Assembly (NCBI RefSeq): GCF_022698165.1
Contig: NZ_JALDAY010000007.1
Coordinates: 124,001 to 188,000, forward strand
Reading direction: 5' to 3'
DNA length: 64,000 nucleotides
Source of the DNA: Streptomyces cylindrosporus
GTDB lineage: Bacteria; Actinomycetota; Actinomycetes; Streptomycetales; Streptomycetaceae
Position numbers and translations under genes: made by a program. Position 1 is the stretch's first letter. Every line of letters starts with the position of its first letter. Below, in pieces: positions 51,192-59,357 of this stretch. Below the pieces are notes generated by a model. That model was not told the DNA's origin. It ran no database searches and saw only the letters and a list, made by a program, of their open reading frames with translations.

Positions 51192-52376
51192 TCAGGTCCG
51201 GTCGAGCGCCGTCACCATCCGCCGTACGCCCTCCGCGAGGATCTCGGGCGTGGTCGCGAGGTTGAGGCGGGCGTGGCCCTCTCCCCCGGTTCCGAAAGGG
51301 ATCCCGGAGTTCAGGGCCACCCGGCCGCGTTCCAGGAAGACCGCCGCGGGGTCGTCGCCGAGGCCGAGGGGGCGGCACTCGAGCCAGGCGAAGTAGGTGC
51401 CCTCGGCCGGGTGGCAGACGATCTGCGGGAGGTGCTCGGCGAGCAGGCCCGCGATCAGGAGGCGGTTGTCGTCGATGCCCGCGAGCAGCGCGTCCAGCCA
51501 GGCCGTGCCGTCGGTCAGGGCGGCGGTGTGGGCGATGACGCCGACGTGGCTCGGCCCGTGGCCGACCTCCTCGGGCAGCCGGGCCAGGTCGGCGGCGGCC
51601 CCGGGACCCGCGATCGCGAGGGCGGCCTTCAGGCCCGCCAGGTTCCACGCCTTCGACGCGGACATCAGGGACAGGCCGCTCTCCGCGCCGCTCACGCTCA
51701 GGTACGGGACGAAGTCGACGCCGTTCGCGACCAGCGGGGCGTGGATCTCGTCGGCGACCACGCGGACCCCGTACCGGTCGGCGAGGGCCGCGACGGCGGC
51801 GAGTTCCGCTGCCGTGTGCACGGTGCCGGTCGGGTTGTGCGGGCTGCACAGCAGGTAGGCGGCCCGGCGGCCGCCCGCGACGGCGTGCCGGAAGGTCGCC
51901 TCCAGCACACCGAGGTCGATGCGCAGGTCCGCGCCGAGCGGAGCCTGCAGCACCAGCCGGTCCATGTGCTCCACGAAGTGGAAGAACGGCGGATACACGG
52001 GCGAGTTCACGACGACCGGATCGCCGGCCCCGGTGACCAGTTTGATCATCTCGACCACGCCGAGCATCACGTCGGGCACGATCGCCGTGCGCTCCACCGC
52101 GAGCCCGTCCCACCCCCACCGCTTCTCGGCGAACGCGGCGAGCGCCTCGGCGTACGCCGTGCCCGCCGGATAGCCGGTGTCGCCGCGCGCGAGGGCGTCG
52201 GTGACCGCGCGGACGACGGGTTCGGCCAGGGGCACGTCCATCTCGGCCACCCACAGCGGCAGTACGTCCGCGGGGTAGGTGCGCCATTTCATGCTCGTAC
52301 GGGAGCGGAGGTGGTCGAGGGAGAGGATGCGGAGGGGATTCGGTTCACCGGACGGGTCGTGCGGGATCCTGGTCAT
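51192..52376 (-). CDS. PLP-dependent aminotransferase/C-S lyase (MalY/PatB type)
   Basis: A 394-residue fold-type I PLP enzyme of the MalY/PatB cystathionine beta-lyase group: MKWRTYPADVLPLWVAEMD at the N-terminus, SPHNPTGTVH (Asn contacting PLP), VVADEIHAPL (Asp), and the Schiff-base lysine in LMSASKAWNLAGLK (about 236). The likely reaction is beta-elimination from cystathionine or related sulfur amino acids. The ATG at 52376 lacks a ribosome site but TATCTT lies 7 bases upstream (leaderless). It is divergent from the DUF3800 gene, whose start is 26 bases away. Confidence 0.9.
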   Translation of the reverse strand: MTRIPHDPSGEPNPLRILSLDHLRSRTSMKWRTYPADVLPLWVAEMDVPLAEPVVRAVTDALARGDTGYPAGTAYAEALAAFAEKRWGWDGLAVERTAIVPDVMLGVVEMIKLVTGAGDPVVVNSPVYPPFFHFVEHMDRLVLQAPLGADLRIDLGVLEATFRHAVAGGRRAAYLLCSPHNPTGTVHTAAELAAVAALADRYGVRVVADEIHAPLVANGVDFVPYLSVSGAESGLSLMSASKAWNLAGLKAALAIAGPGAAADLARLPEEVGHGPSHVGVIAHTAALTDGTAWLDALLAGIDDNRLLIAGLLAEHLPQIVCHPAEGTYFAWLECRPLGLGDDPAAVFLERGRVALNSGIPFGTGGEGHARLNLATTPEILAEGVRRMVTALDRT

Positions 52377-52401
52377 GGAGCAAAAGATAGGGGGCCGTGG
52401 G

Positions 52402-53412
52402 GTGACCTGGAACGAGCCGGAAGTGGCCTGCGACGAGTCGGGGTCGGACGGCGAGAATCTCACCGGTGGGAACACCGACGTCTTCGCCCACGCGAGTGTG
52501 CGCATGCCGGTGGATGCGGCTGCCGCGTACGTGCGGGAGATCAGGGACCGGATTCGCTCGCCCGCGGAGGAGTACAAGGCCAACCATCTGCTCAGGGAGA
52601 AACACCGGGCGGTCCTGGAATGGCTGCTGGAACCCGGCGGGCCGATTCACGGGACGGCCCATGTGCATCTGACGGAGAAGGCCTTCTTCGTCGTCGACCG
52701 GGCCGCCGACCTGCTGCTCGGCGACGGCACCGAGGCCCTCGTCCTCTTCCGTGCGGGACCGCGGGTGTTCGGGGAGGAACGCTGGCGGGAATTCCTGGCG
52801 GCCGCCAACCGATTGCTGCGCGTGCGCAACGACGGGGAGCCGGACGAGCCCGTCGACGCGTTCTTCCGCGCGGTGGACGAGCTGCGGCGCGCGCATTCCC
52901 GTACGGCTCTCGCCCCCATTCTGGAACGGCTCGCCGCAGCCCGTCCCCGGGCGGTTTCCTATCGCGCCCGTGTCCTCGCCGGGCCGGTGCTGGTTCCGGT
53001 CCTCAATCCGCTGCTGCCGGCCATCGTGAGCACGGCCGCCCACTGGAGTGCGGGCGGGCGCCGCGTGCGGCTCGTCCACGACCGGCAGAACATGCTGACG
53101 CCGGAGCGGATCGCCTGGATCGAGGAGACCGCCCGGCGGGCCGGGATCGGGCTCGACGGAGTGCGGCTCGTGGTCGCGCGCGAGGATCCCCGGGTGCAGC
53201 TCGCGGACTTCCTCGCCGGGATCGCCCGCAAGATCGCCTCGGACGTGCTGCACCGGCGCGTGGACCCCGTGCTCACGGGGTTGCTGCGCCCCTATGTGGA
53301 TGCGGCGTCCGTGTGGGGCGACCGGGACGGATGGGCCCTGATCGGCGCAGAAGACGGCGTGGGAGAAAACAACCGCTCCGTACCCTCTGCGGATTGCAAC
53401 TCGGCCGTCTAG
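52402..53412 (+). CDS. DUF3800 domain protein
   Basis: A 336-residue protein. The N-terminal acidic motif VACDESGSDGEN, the EYKANHLLREK segment, DRQNMLTPERIAWI and the C-terminal VQLADFLAGIARKI are hallmarks of DUF3800, an RNase H-like fold group suspected of nuclease activity and found in both ordinary and defence-associated settings. The Asp/Glu residues in the first and last motifs are the putative metal ligands. The GTG at 52402 has GGGGG at proper spacing; ATG 52375 is an alternative that would overlap the divergent lyase start. No defence genes adjoin it. Confidence 0.82.
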   Translation: MTWNEPEVACDESGSDGENLTGGNTDVFAHASVRMPVDAAAAYVREIRDRIRSPAEEYKANHLLREKHRAVLEWLLEPGGPIHGTAHVHLTEKAFFVVDRAADLLLGDGTEALVLFRAGPRVFGEERWREFLAAANRLLRVRNDGEPDEPVDAFFRAVDELRRAHSRTALAPILERLAAARPRAVSYRARVLAGPVLVPVLNPLLPAIVSTAAHWSAGGRRVRLVHDRQNMLTPERIAWIEETARRAGIGLDGVRLVVAREDPRVQLADFLAGIARKIASDVLHRRVDPVLTGLLRPYVDAASVWGDRDGWALIGAEDGVGENNRSVPSADCNSAV

Positions 53413-53466
53413 ATTTCCCATTGACAACCTTCACACCCCCCACCCGGCACCGCAGGAGCTGAACCC

Positions 53467-54297
53467 GTGACCGAGAACCACGCAGCCACGGAAGATCCCG
53501 CCGCGACGCTGCGCAGACGCATCAACACGCTGCGCCCGCACACGGCCCGGATCTGGAACTACTGGCTGGGCGGCGGGGACTACTACGAGGTCGACCGCGT
53601 GGCGGGCGACCGGATCCGCGAGCTGCATCCGGAGATCGGCGAACTGGCCCGCGCCGACCGCCTGTTCCTGGGCCGGGCGGTACGTCACCTGGTCGCCGAC
53701 GTGGGGATCCGCCAGTTCCTCGACATAGGCACCGGCCTCCCCACGGCCGACAACACCCACGAGGTCGCCCAGCGGCTCGCCCCGGACGCGCGGGTCGTCT
53801 ACGTCGACAACGACCCGCTGGTCCTGGCGCACGCCCGGGCCCTGCTCACCAGCTCCCCCGAGGGCCGTACGGACCATCTGGACGAGGACCTGCGCAACGT
53901 CGACGCGATCCTGGAACGCGCCGCGCAGACCCTGGACTTCAGCCGGCCGATCGCCCTGATGCTGCTCGGCGTGGTCATCTTCATCGGCGAGGACGAGGAC
54001 CCGTACGGGATCGTGGGGCGGCTCATGGACGCCCTGCCCTCCGGCAGCCACCTGGTCATCTCCCACACCATCACCAGCCCGGCGATGCCCGGGGTGGACG
54101 CGGCGGTGCACTTCTGGAACGAGCACGGCACCCCGACGCTCACCCAGCGCACCCCGGATGCCGTGGCCCGCTTCTTCGACGGCCTGGAGGTCCTGGAGCC
54201 GGGCATCGTCTCGTGCTCGCAGTGGCGGCCGGAGCCCGCCGAGGCCGGCGAACCGCAGGCGGTGGGGATCTACGGCGGGGTGGGCCGCAAGAAGTGA
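53467..54297 (+). CDS. SAM-dependent methyltransferase, DUF574 type
   Basis: A 276-residue protein of the streptomycete-abundant DUF574/Methyltransf_19 family: ARIWNYWLGGGDYYEVDR near the N-terminus, RADRLFLGRAVRHLV, SAM-binding FLDIGTGLPT (about 85-94), VVYVDNDPLVLAHARALL and the C-terminal GIYGGVGRK. CAGGAG precedes the GTG at 53467. Substrate unknown; genomes carry many copies, often next to nucleoid or SARP-type regulators. It follows the DUF3800 gene by 54 bases. Confidence 0.9.
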   Translation: MTENHAATEDPAATLRRRINTLRPHTARIWNYWLGGGDYYEVDRVAGDRIRELHPEIGELARADRLFLGRAVRHLVADVGIRQFLDIGTGLPTADNTHEVAQRLAPDARVVYVDNDPLVLAHARALLTSSPEGRTDHLDEDLRNVDAILERAAQTLDFSRPIALMLLGVVIFIGEDEDPYGIVGRLMDALPSGSHLVISHTITSPAMPGVDAAVHFWNEHGTPTLTQRTPDAVARFFDGLEVLEPGIVSCSQWRPEPAEAGEPQAVGIYGGVGRKK

Positions 54298-54426
54298 GGA
54301 GCGAGACATGAGGACATCGTCCACCCACTGAACACTCCCGTCCCGGGCGACGTATGGAGGAGGGGCGCTCAACGACCGGAGGGCCCCGCGGTGTTGACAC
54401 CGCGCGTTCGGGTTCGGGAGCCATGC

Positions 54427-55809
54427 ATGAGGCACGCACGACGACGGATCGTCCGGCGAGTGACGCGACTGGCGGCCGTCGGCGGACTCCTCCTCGGAGG
54501 AGCCATGGTCACGCAGGCCGCCATGGCGAGCGAGACCCCCGGCACCTCGGCCGTCCCGTTCAGCTCCACCGACGCGGCACCGGGCACGGGAGCCTCGCTG
54601 ATCTCCGAGCTCGGCACCGCGCGTACGGCGGGCACCTGGGTCGGTGCCGACGGGAAGACGGTCGTCGCGGTCACCGACGAGAAGGCGGCGGCCGCGGTCG
54701 AGCAGGCGGGCGCCGAGGCCAAGATGGTCGGCCACAGCATGAACGAGCTCAAGGCGGCCACGGCGACGCTGCGTTCGGCGCCCCGGGTGGCGGGCACGGC
54801 CTGGGTGATGGACTACAAGACGAACCAGGTCGTGGTGCAGGCCGACAGCACCGTCTCGGCCACCGGCTGGTCGGACATGACCAAGGTGGCCTCCGGCATC
54901 GGCAGTTACGTCCGCATGGAACGCACCAAGGGCACCTTCACCACCCGCGTCAACGGCGCCGTGCCCATCCTGTCGACCGGCGGCCGCTGCTCCGCGGGCT
55001 TCAACGTGACCAACGGGCAGAGCGACTTCATCCTCACCGCCGGGCACTGCGGGCCGACGGGCTCGGTGTGGTTCGCCGACAACCGCGGCACCCAGGAACT
55101 GGGCAAGACCGTCCAGCAGAACTTCCCCGGCAGCGACTTCTCGCTGGTCCAGTACGACAGCGGTACGGCCGGGCAGGGCGCGGACATCGTGGCGATCGGC
55201 AACGGCAACGGGGTGCGGATCACCGGCGTCGGCGATCCGGCCGTCGGGGAGCGGGTGTTCCGCAGCGGCAGCACCAGCGGGCTGCACGACGGCGAGGTCA
55301 AGGGCCTCGACGCCACGGTCAACTACCCGGAGGGCACGGTGACCGGGCTGATCGAGACGAACGTGTGCGCCGAACCCGGGGACAGCGGCGGCCCGCTGTT
55401 CTCCGAGGGCATCGCGCTCGGCGTGACCTCCGGCGGCAGCGGCGACTGCACGTCGGGCGGTACGACGTTCTTCCAGCCGGTGACGAAGGCCATGCAGGCG
55501 CTGGGCGTGCAGCTGATCGTCTCCAAGCAGGCGGCCGCCGGCCAGAACGCCTCGCAGAGCCCCGCGCCGTCCGACTCGGCCACGCACAGCGCGATCGCGC
55601 CGAACACCACCACGCCCGGCTCCTCGGCTCCGACGTCGGGCCTGGCGAGCGGGTCCACCCTGCTGGCCCGCCTCACCGACCCGCGCAACATCGGCCCCGG
55701 CATGCTGGTCATCGGCGGCAGCCTGCTGGCCCTGGTCGCCACCCGCTACATCCGCGCGGAACAGGACCGCAAGGAGTACCGCCGGTACTACTCGGCCACT
55801 TGGGGCTGA
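54427..55809 (+). CDS. Streptogrisin-like S1 serine protease with C-terminal membrane anchor
   Basis: A 460-residue preproprotease. A signal peptide with an Arg-rich start (about 1-33) is followed by a prodomain of the alpha-lytic type (about 60-165) and an S1E chymotrypsin-fold domain (about 170-360). The triad is visible as TAGHC (His207), SDFSLVQYD (Asp237) and GDSGGPL (Ser320). Cysteine pairs resemble streptogrisins. Unlike the secreted enzymes it continues with a Ser/Thr/Pro/Ala-rich stalk and one helix (MLVIGGSLLALVA, about 425-440) plus a basic tail, so it should remain on the membrane facing outward. GGGAG lies 8 bases before the ATG. Confidence 0.9.
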   Translation: MRHARRRIVRRVTRLAAVGGLLLGGAMVTQAAMASETPGTSAVPFSSTDAAPGTGASLISELGTARTAGTWVGADGKTVVAVTDEKAAAAVEQAGAEAKMVGHSMNELKAATATLRSAPRVAGTAWVMDYKTNQVVVQADSTVSATGWSDMTKVASGIGSYVRMERTKGTFTTRVNGAVPILSTGGRCSAGFNVTNGQSDFILTAGHCGPTGSVWFADNRGTQELGKTVQQNFPGSDFSLVQYDSGTAGQGADIVAIGNGNGVRITGVGDPAVGERVFRSGSTSGLHDGEVKGLDATVNYPEGTVTGLIETNVCAEPGDSGGPLFSEGIALGVTSGGSGDCTSGGTTFFQPVTKAMQALGVQLIVSKQAAAGQNASQSPAPSDSATHSAIAPNTTTPGSSAPTSGLASGSTLLARLTDPRNIGPGMLVIGGSLLALVATRYIRAEQDRKEYRRYYSATWG

Positions 55810-55826
55810 CCAGCTGTACGGCGTGC

Positions 55827-56648
55827 TCAGCCGAGCGTCAGCAGGACCGTCGCCGCGGCCGCGCCCAGCAGCCCCACCGTCTGTCTCCGGGTGACCCGCT
55901 CGTGCAGGAGGGCCAGGCCGAGGACGACCGGGACGGCCGGGTAGAGGGAGGCCAGGACCACGGCGACGGCGAGCAGCTGCCGGTGTACGGCGAGCAGGTA
56001 CAGGATCAGCCCGAGCGCGGCCCCGGCCCCGACGAGCAGCGCCTGCGCGGCGAGCGGCCGTGGCAGCCATGCGGGCCCGCGCCGCAGAACGGTCGGCAGC
56101 AGCAGGAGTACGGCGGCGACGCGGCCCGCGACGACGGGCCACAGCCCTGCGGCCGGTCCCGCGAGGCCGAGGGCGACGTACTGCACGGCCACCCCGGCGC
56201 TGGCCAGCAGTCCGTCCCCGGCTCCCCGGGCCGCGCCCGCCCGGCCTCCGGAGACCAGCCACAGCGCGGGCAGCGTCACCGCGATGCCCAGCCAGGCGAG
56301 CGCGCCCGGGCGGTCGTCGAGGGCGAGGACCCCGCACACCACGGACAGGGCGACGCCGGTCACCGCGCTCACGGGTACGACGACGCTCATCGCGCCGCGG
56401 CTGAGGCCCCGGTTGAGGAAGTGCATGGCGGTGCCGCTGCCGAGGCCGGACAGGGCGCCCCAGAGCAGATCGGCGGGGTGGACGGAGGAGGCGGGGATCA
56501 CCAGGGCCGCGACCGACGCGAGGGCGAGCCCGCCCAGCTGGCCGAGGAAGGTGACAGCCGTGAAGGGGGCCCGGCGGGACAGGATGCCGCCGGTGTAGTC
56601 GACGATGCCGTAGCAGAGTGCCGAGGCAAGTGCGAGGAGAGGGCCCAT
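55827..56648 (-). CDS. DMT/EamA family transporter
   Basis: A 273-residue membrane protein with about ten helices in two EamA halves (about 1-130 and 140-270), starting MGPLLALASALCYGIVDYTG. Family members export amino acids, nucleotides or drugs, or move metabolites. The GAGGGG lies directly against the ATG at 56648 with no spacing, so the exact start is uncertain, though the hydrophobic N-terminus supports it. Substrate unknown. Confidence 0.85.
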   Translation of the reverse strand: MGPLLALASALCYGIVDYTGGILSRRAPFTAVTFLGQLGGLALASVAALVIPASSVHPADLLWGALSGLGSGTAMHFLNRGLSRGAMSVVVPVSAVTGVALSVVCGVLALDDRPGALAWLGIAVTLPALWLVSGGRAGAARGAGDGLLASAGVAVQYVALGLAGPAAGLWPVVAGRVAAVLLLLPTVLRRGPAWLPRPLAAQALLVGAGAALGLILYLLAVHRQLLAVAVVLASLYPAVPVVLGLALLHERVTRRQTVGLLGAAAATVLLTLG

Positions 56649-56707
56649 CCCCTCAGGGGTGCCCAGGTCCGGCGCGGGGATGCGCCGCGGGCTTCAGAGG
56701 GCGGTGC

Positions 56708-56881
56708 TCAGGCCGCTCGCGCGGGCTGCGGGGCCGCGGCGGCCCACTCGAGGACGAGCCGCTGGTACTCCTCGCGCTGCTCGCCGCTCAGTGTCCCGCC
56801 CGACCGGCGCCACAGGGCACGGATCTCCTCGTTGACCTCGTCAGCCGATCGATCGGTAGCGGGTTCAACAGTGGTGGACAT
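56708..56881 (-). CDS. Small hypothetical helical protein
   Basis: A 57-residue acidic, helical protein (starts MSTTVEPATDRS; core NEEIRALWRRSGGTLSGEQR). It resembles no family I can name with confidence. No ribosome site precedes the ATG at 56881; TATGCT lies about 9 bases upstream, suggesting a leaderless or near-leaderless message. It sits alone upstream of the DMT transporter gene on the same strand, 59 bases away, and the two may be co-transcribed. Confidence 0.6.
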   Translation of the reverse strand: MSTTVEPATDRSADEVNEEIRALWRRSGGTLSGEQREEYQRLVLEWAAAAPQPARAA

Positions 56882-57034
56882 GGTGTGAAGCATACGGCGC
56901 CGGAGGTGAAGGCCACGTGAGTAATCAGGAATAAAGCGGACTTATCGGACCGTGTTGCTGATCACGTCGATCCGTCGAGCCTGGTCGGGGAGTTCGCAAC
57001 ATCCTTCGGGGAGTTGGCGGTTCCCAGGAGATTT

Positions 57035-58195
57035 TCATGCGTCGGCGGCCCCGAGCACCAGCACCTGGATCGCCAGGACCGCGGCCCCGCGGGCCCAGTC
57101 GTGAAAGTCGGACACCTTGGTCTCCAGCGCGACCGGGGCAGCCCGCGGGTGCCGTTGGGCGGCGATCGACTCGCGCACCGCGTCCCCGGCGACGTCCATC
57201 AGGCCGACGCCTTCGCCGGCGAGCAGGATCTTCTGCGGCATCACGAAGTTGGAGATCTGCGCGAGCAGGACGCCGAGGGCGCGCGCGGCCTCGTCGACGA
57301 CCCGGGCGGGCATGGGCTCGCCTGCCGCGGCCCGGGCGAGGATCTCCTCGTAGGTGCAGTCGTGGCCGGTGGCGGCCCGCACCTGGTAGCGGATGCTGGG
57401 GATGGTGAGCAGGGAGACGGCGCTGCCGCGTTCTCCGTCGGGGGTGAGCGGCCCGTTGGGGTTGACGATCCAGTGCCGTCCGAAGCCGCGGTCCTCCTCG
57501 GCGTTGGGCACGCGCTTGCCGCCCAGGACCAGTCCGTAGCCGATGCCGGCGCCGATGGTGAGCACGACGAAGCGGTCCAGGCCCCGGCCCGCCCCGAACC
57601 AGGTCTCGGCCTCGACGAGGGCGGCGACGTCGTTCTCGACGACCACGGGCAGTCCCGTGCGCTCCTCCACGAGCCGCGCGAGCGGCACGTCCCGCCACTG
57701 CAGGAACGGCGACTCCCCCACCACGGCACGGTCCTCGACGAGGCCGCCGACGCCGATGCCGATGCCGGCGAGGCGCGGGTGGGCGGTCGCGAGTTCGGCG
57801 GCCATCTCCGCGAGCAGGTCGGCCACCCGGTCCGGCTCATGGGTCGTGAGCGGGCGGTCGTGGCGGGCGACGATGGCGCTGCGGAGGGTGGTGACGACGC
57901 CGTAGACCATGTCCTCGGTGACCTTGAAGCCGATGAAGGAGCGGGACTCGGCGACGACGTCGAGGGGCTGCGAGGGGCGGCCCTGGCGCACCTCGGGCGG
58001 GGCGCCGGCCTCGGCGACCTCGATCAGCAGGCCCGATTCGATCAGCGGCTTGGTCAGCCGGGTGAGGCTGCCCGCGGAGAGGTCGAGCCGCCGGGCGAGT
58101 TCGGTGCGCGACAGCGGGCCGCCCAGCAGCACCTCGATCGCCACCGCGCGTTCACCGGGGCTCAGTGGAAGCCAGCTGGCGGCAACTGTGGTCAT
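57035..58195 (-). CDS. ROK family transcriptional regulator of a sugar ABC operon
   Basis: A 386-residue regulator: winged helix at about 12-70 (LSRTELARRLDLSAGSLTRL) and a ROK domain with VENDVAALVEAETWFGAGRG and LTIGAGIGYGLVLGG. The expected zinc cluster region reads NGPLTPDGERGSAVSLLTIP, so the cysteines are absent. It is divergent from a permease-permease-binding protein-oxidoreductase operon and probably represses it. A TTTTG-CTT-CAAAA dyad lies 38 bases upstream of its start and overlaps the operon promoter. Confidence 0.9.
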   Translation of the reverse strand: MTTVAASWLPLSPGERAVAIEVLLGGPLSRTELARRLDLSAGSLTRLTKPLIESGLLIEVAEAGAPPEVRQGRPSQPLDVVAESRSFIGFKVTEDMVYGVVTTLRSAIVARHDRPLTTHEPDRVADLLAEMAAELATAHPRLAGIGIGVGGLVEDRAVVGESPFLQWRDVPLARLVEERTGLPVVVENDVAALVEAETWFGAGRGLDRFVVLTIGAGIGYGLVLGGKRVPNAEEDRGFGRHWIVNPNGPLTPDGERGSAVSLLTIPSIRYQVRAATGHDCTYEEILARAAAGEPMPARVVDEAARALGVLLAQISNFVMPQKILLAGEGVGLMDVAGDAVRESIAAQRHPRAAPVALETKVSDFHDWARGAAVLAIQVLVLGAADA

Positions 58196-58232
58196 GAAGG
58201 TCAGACTCCCACATGATCATTCACATGATTTC

Positions 58233-58264
58233 TTTTGCTTCAAAAACAACAGGTCCACTGTAGT
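58233..58264 (+). promoter_or_regulatory. Operator-like dyad and promoter of the second sugar operon
   Basis: TTTTGCTTCAAAA (58233-58245) is a perfect 5-bp-arm dyad. TTGCTT (58235-58240) and TGTAGT (58259-58264), 18 bases apart, could form the promoter, so the dyad covers the -35 box. Two CATGAT copies lie just upstream (58213-58229). An additional TTGACG occurs at 58303-58308. The ROK protein encoded divergently is the likely ligand. Confidence 0.55.
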
Positions 58265-58374
58265 GCGCTGAACCGGGCCTGGAAAAGATGCATGCAGGAC
58301 CCTTGACGGGCCGATTCTTTCGCGACAAAAGTAAGTGGCCGAGGACGAGCCGCCGTAGACGAGGGAGTCTCCCG

Positions 58375-59340
58375 ATGACCATCGCCTCCAGCAGCCCTCC
58401 TTCGCGTCTGCCGCTGCGCGGCGCGGAAGGGGCTGGGACCACACCGAGGACGGGGCGGGCCAGGGCCCGCGAGCGCGGAGGCGACGGACGGCTCGCCGCG
58501 GTGTTCGTCGCCCCGGCGCTGCTGGGCTTCACGGTCTTCCTGCTCTGGCCGACGCTGCGCGGGATCTACCTGAGCTTCACCCGCTTCAACCTGCTCACCC
58601 CGGCCGAGTGGGTGGGCCTCGACAACTACGTGCGGATGGTCCACGACCCCATCTTCTGGGACTCGTTGAAGGTCACCGTCGAGTACGTGGTCATCAACAT
58701 CGGCGTCCAGACGGTGTCGGCGCTCGCCATCGCCGTGCTGCTGCAGCGGCTGACCCAGTCGGCCGTGCTGCGCGGGATCGTGCTGACGCCGTATCTGATG
58801 TCCAACGTCGTCGCGGGTCTGGTGTGGCTGTGGATCCTGGACAACCAGCTCGGCATCGGCAACGAGATCATCGCCGGGCTCGGCTTCGACCGCATCCCGT
58901 TCCTCGCCGACGAGACCTGGGCGATCCCCACGATCGCCCTGATCAACGTGTGGCGGCACGTCGGCTACACCGCGCTCCTGCTCTTCGCCGGGCTGCAGGC
59001 CATCCCGAACGACGTGTACGAGGCAGCGAAGGTGGACGGCGCGGGCGAGTGGCGGATGTTCTGGCGGATCACCATGCCGCTGCTGCGGCCGGTCCTCGCG
59101 GTCGTTCTGATCATGACGGTGATCGGCTCGTTCCAGGTGTTCGACACGGTCGCGGTGACGACCGCGGGCGGTCCCGCGAACGCGACCAACGTGCTCCAGT
59201 ACTACATCTACGGCGCCGCGTTCGGCCGCTTCCAGTTCGGCTACGCCTCGGCGATGTCCGTGGCCCTGCTCGTCGTGCTCAGCGCGATCACCGTCCTGCA
59301 GTACCGGATCACCCGGGCCGGCCAGAGCGACCTCGGCTGA
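58375..59340 (+). CDS. Carbohydrate ABC transporter permease (MalF type)
   Basis: A 321-residue permease with a charged cytoplasmic N-terminus (about 1-38) and six helices. The EAA loop is YEAAKVDGAGEWRMFWRITM (about 221-240) and TTAGGPANATNVLQYYIYG is typical of MalF-like subunits. GAGGGAG precedes the ATG at 58375. It is the first gene of a four-gene operon, and the next starts 17 bases after its stop. Confidence 0.93.
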   Translation: MTIASSSPPSRLPLRGAEGAGTTPRTGRARARERGGDGRLAAVFVAPALLGFTVFLLWPTLRGIYLSFTRFNLLTPAEWVGLDNYVRMVHDPIFWDSLKVTVEYVVINIGVQTVSALAIAVLLQRLTQSAVLRGIVLTPYLMSNVVAGLVWLWILDNQLGIGNEIIAGLGFDRIPFLADETWAIPTIALINVWRHVGYTALLLFAGLQAIPNDVYEAAKVDGAGEWRMFWRITMPLLRPVLAVVLIMTVIGSFQVFDTVAVTTAGGPANATNVLQYYIYGAAFGRFQFGYASAMSVALLVVLSAITVLQYRITRAGQSDLG

Positions 59341-59357
59341 CGGGAGAGGAGACCGAC

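Noticed and set aside
52402..53412. Defence island around the DUF3800 gene
   Set aside because: Neighbours are a C-S lyase, a methyltransferase of an unrelated housekeeping-like family and a protease; no helicase, toxin, restriction or other defence gene is visible.
50466..53462. Plus-strand frame of 998 codons opposite the DJ-1 and lyase genes
   Set aside because: Low-complexity translation with no domain; the minus-strand genes carry the recognisable motifs.
53431..56337. Minus-strand frame of 968 codons opposite the methyltransferase and protease
   Set aside because: Antisense shadow; the protease triad and methyltransferase motifs are on the plus strand.
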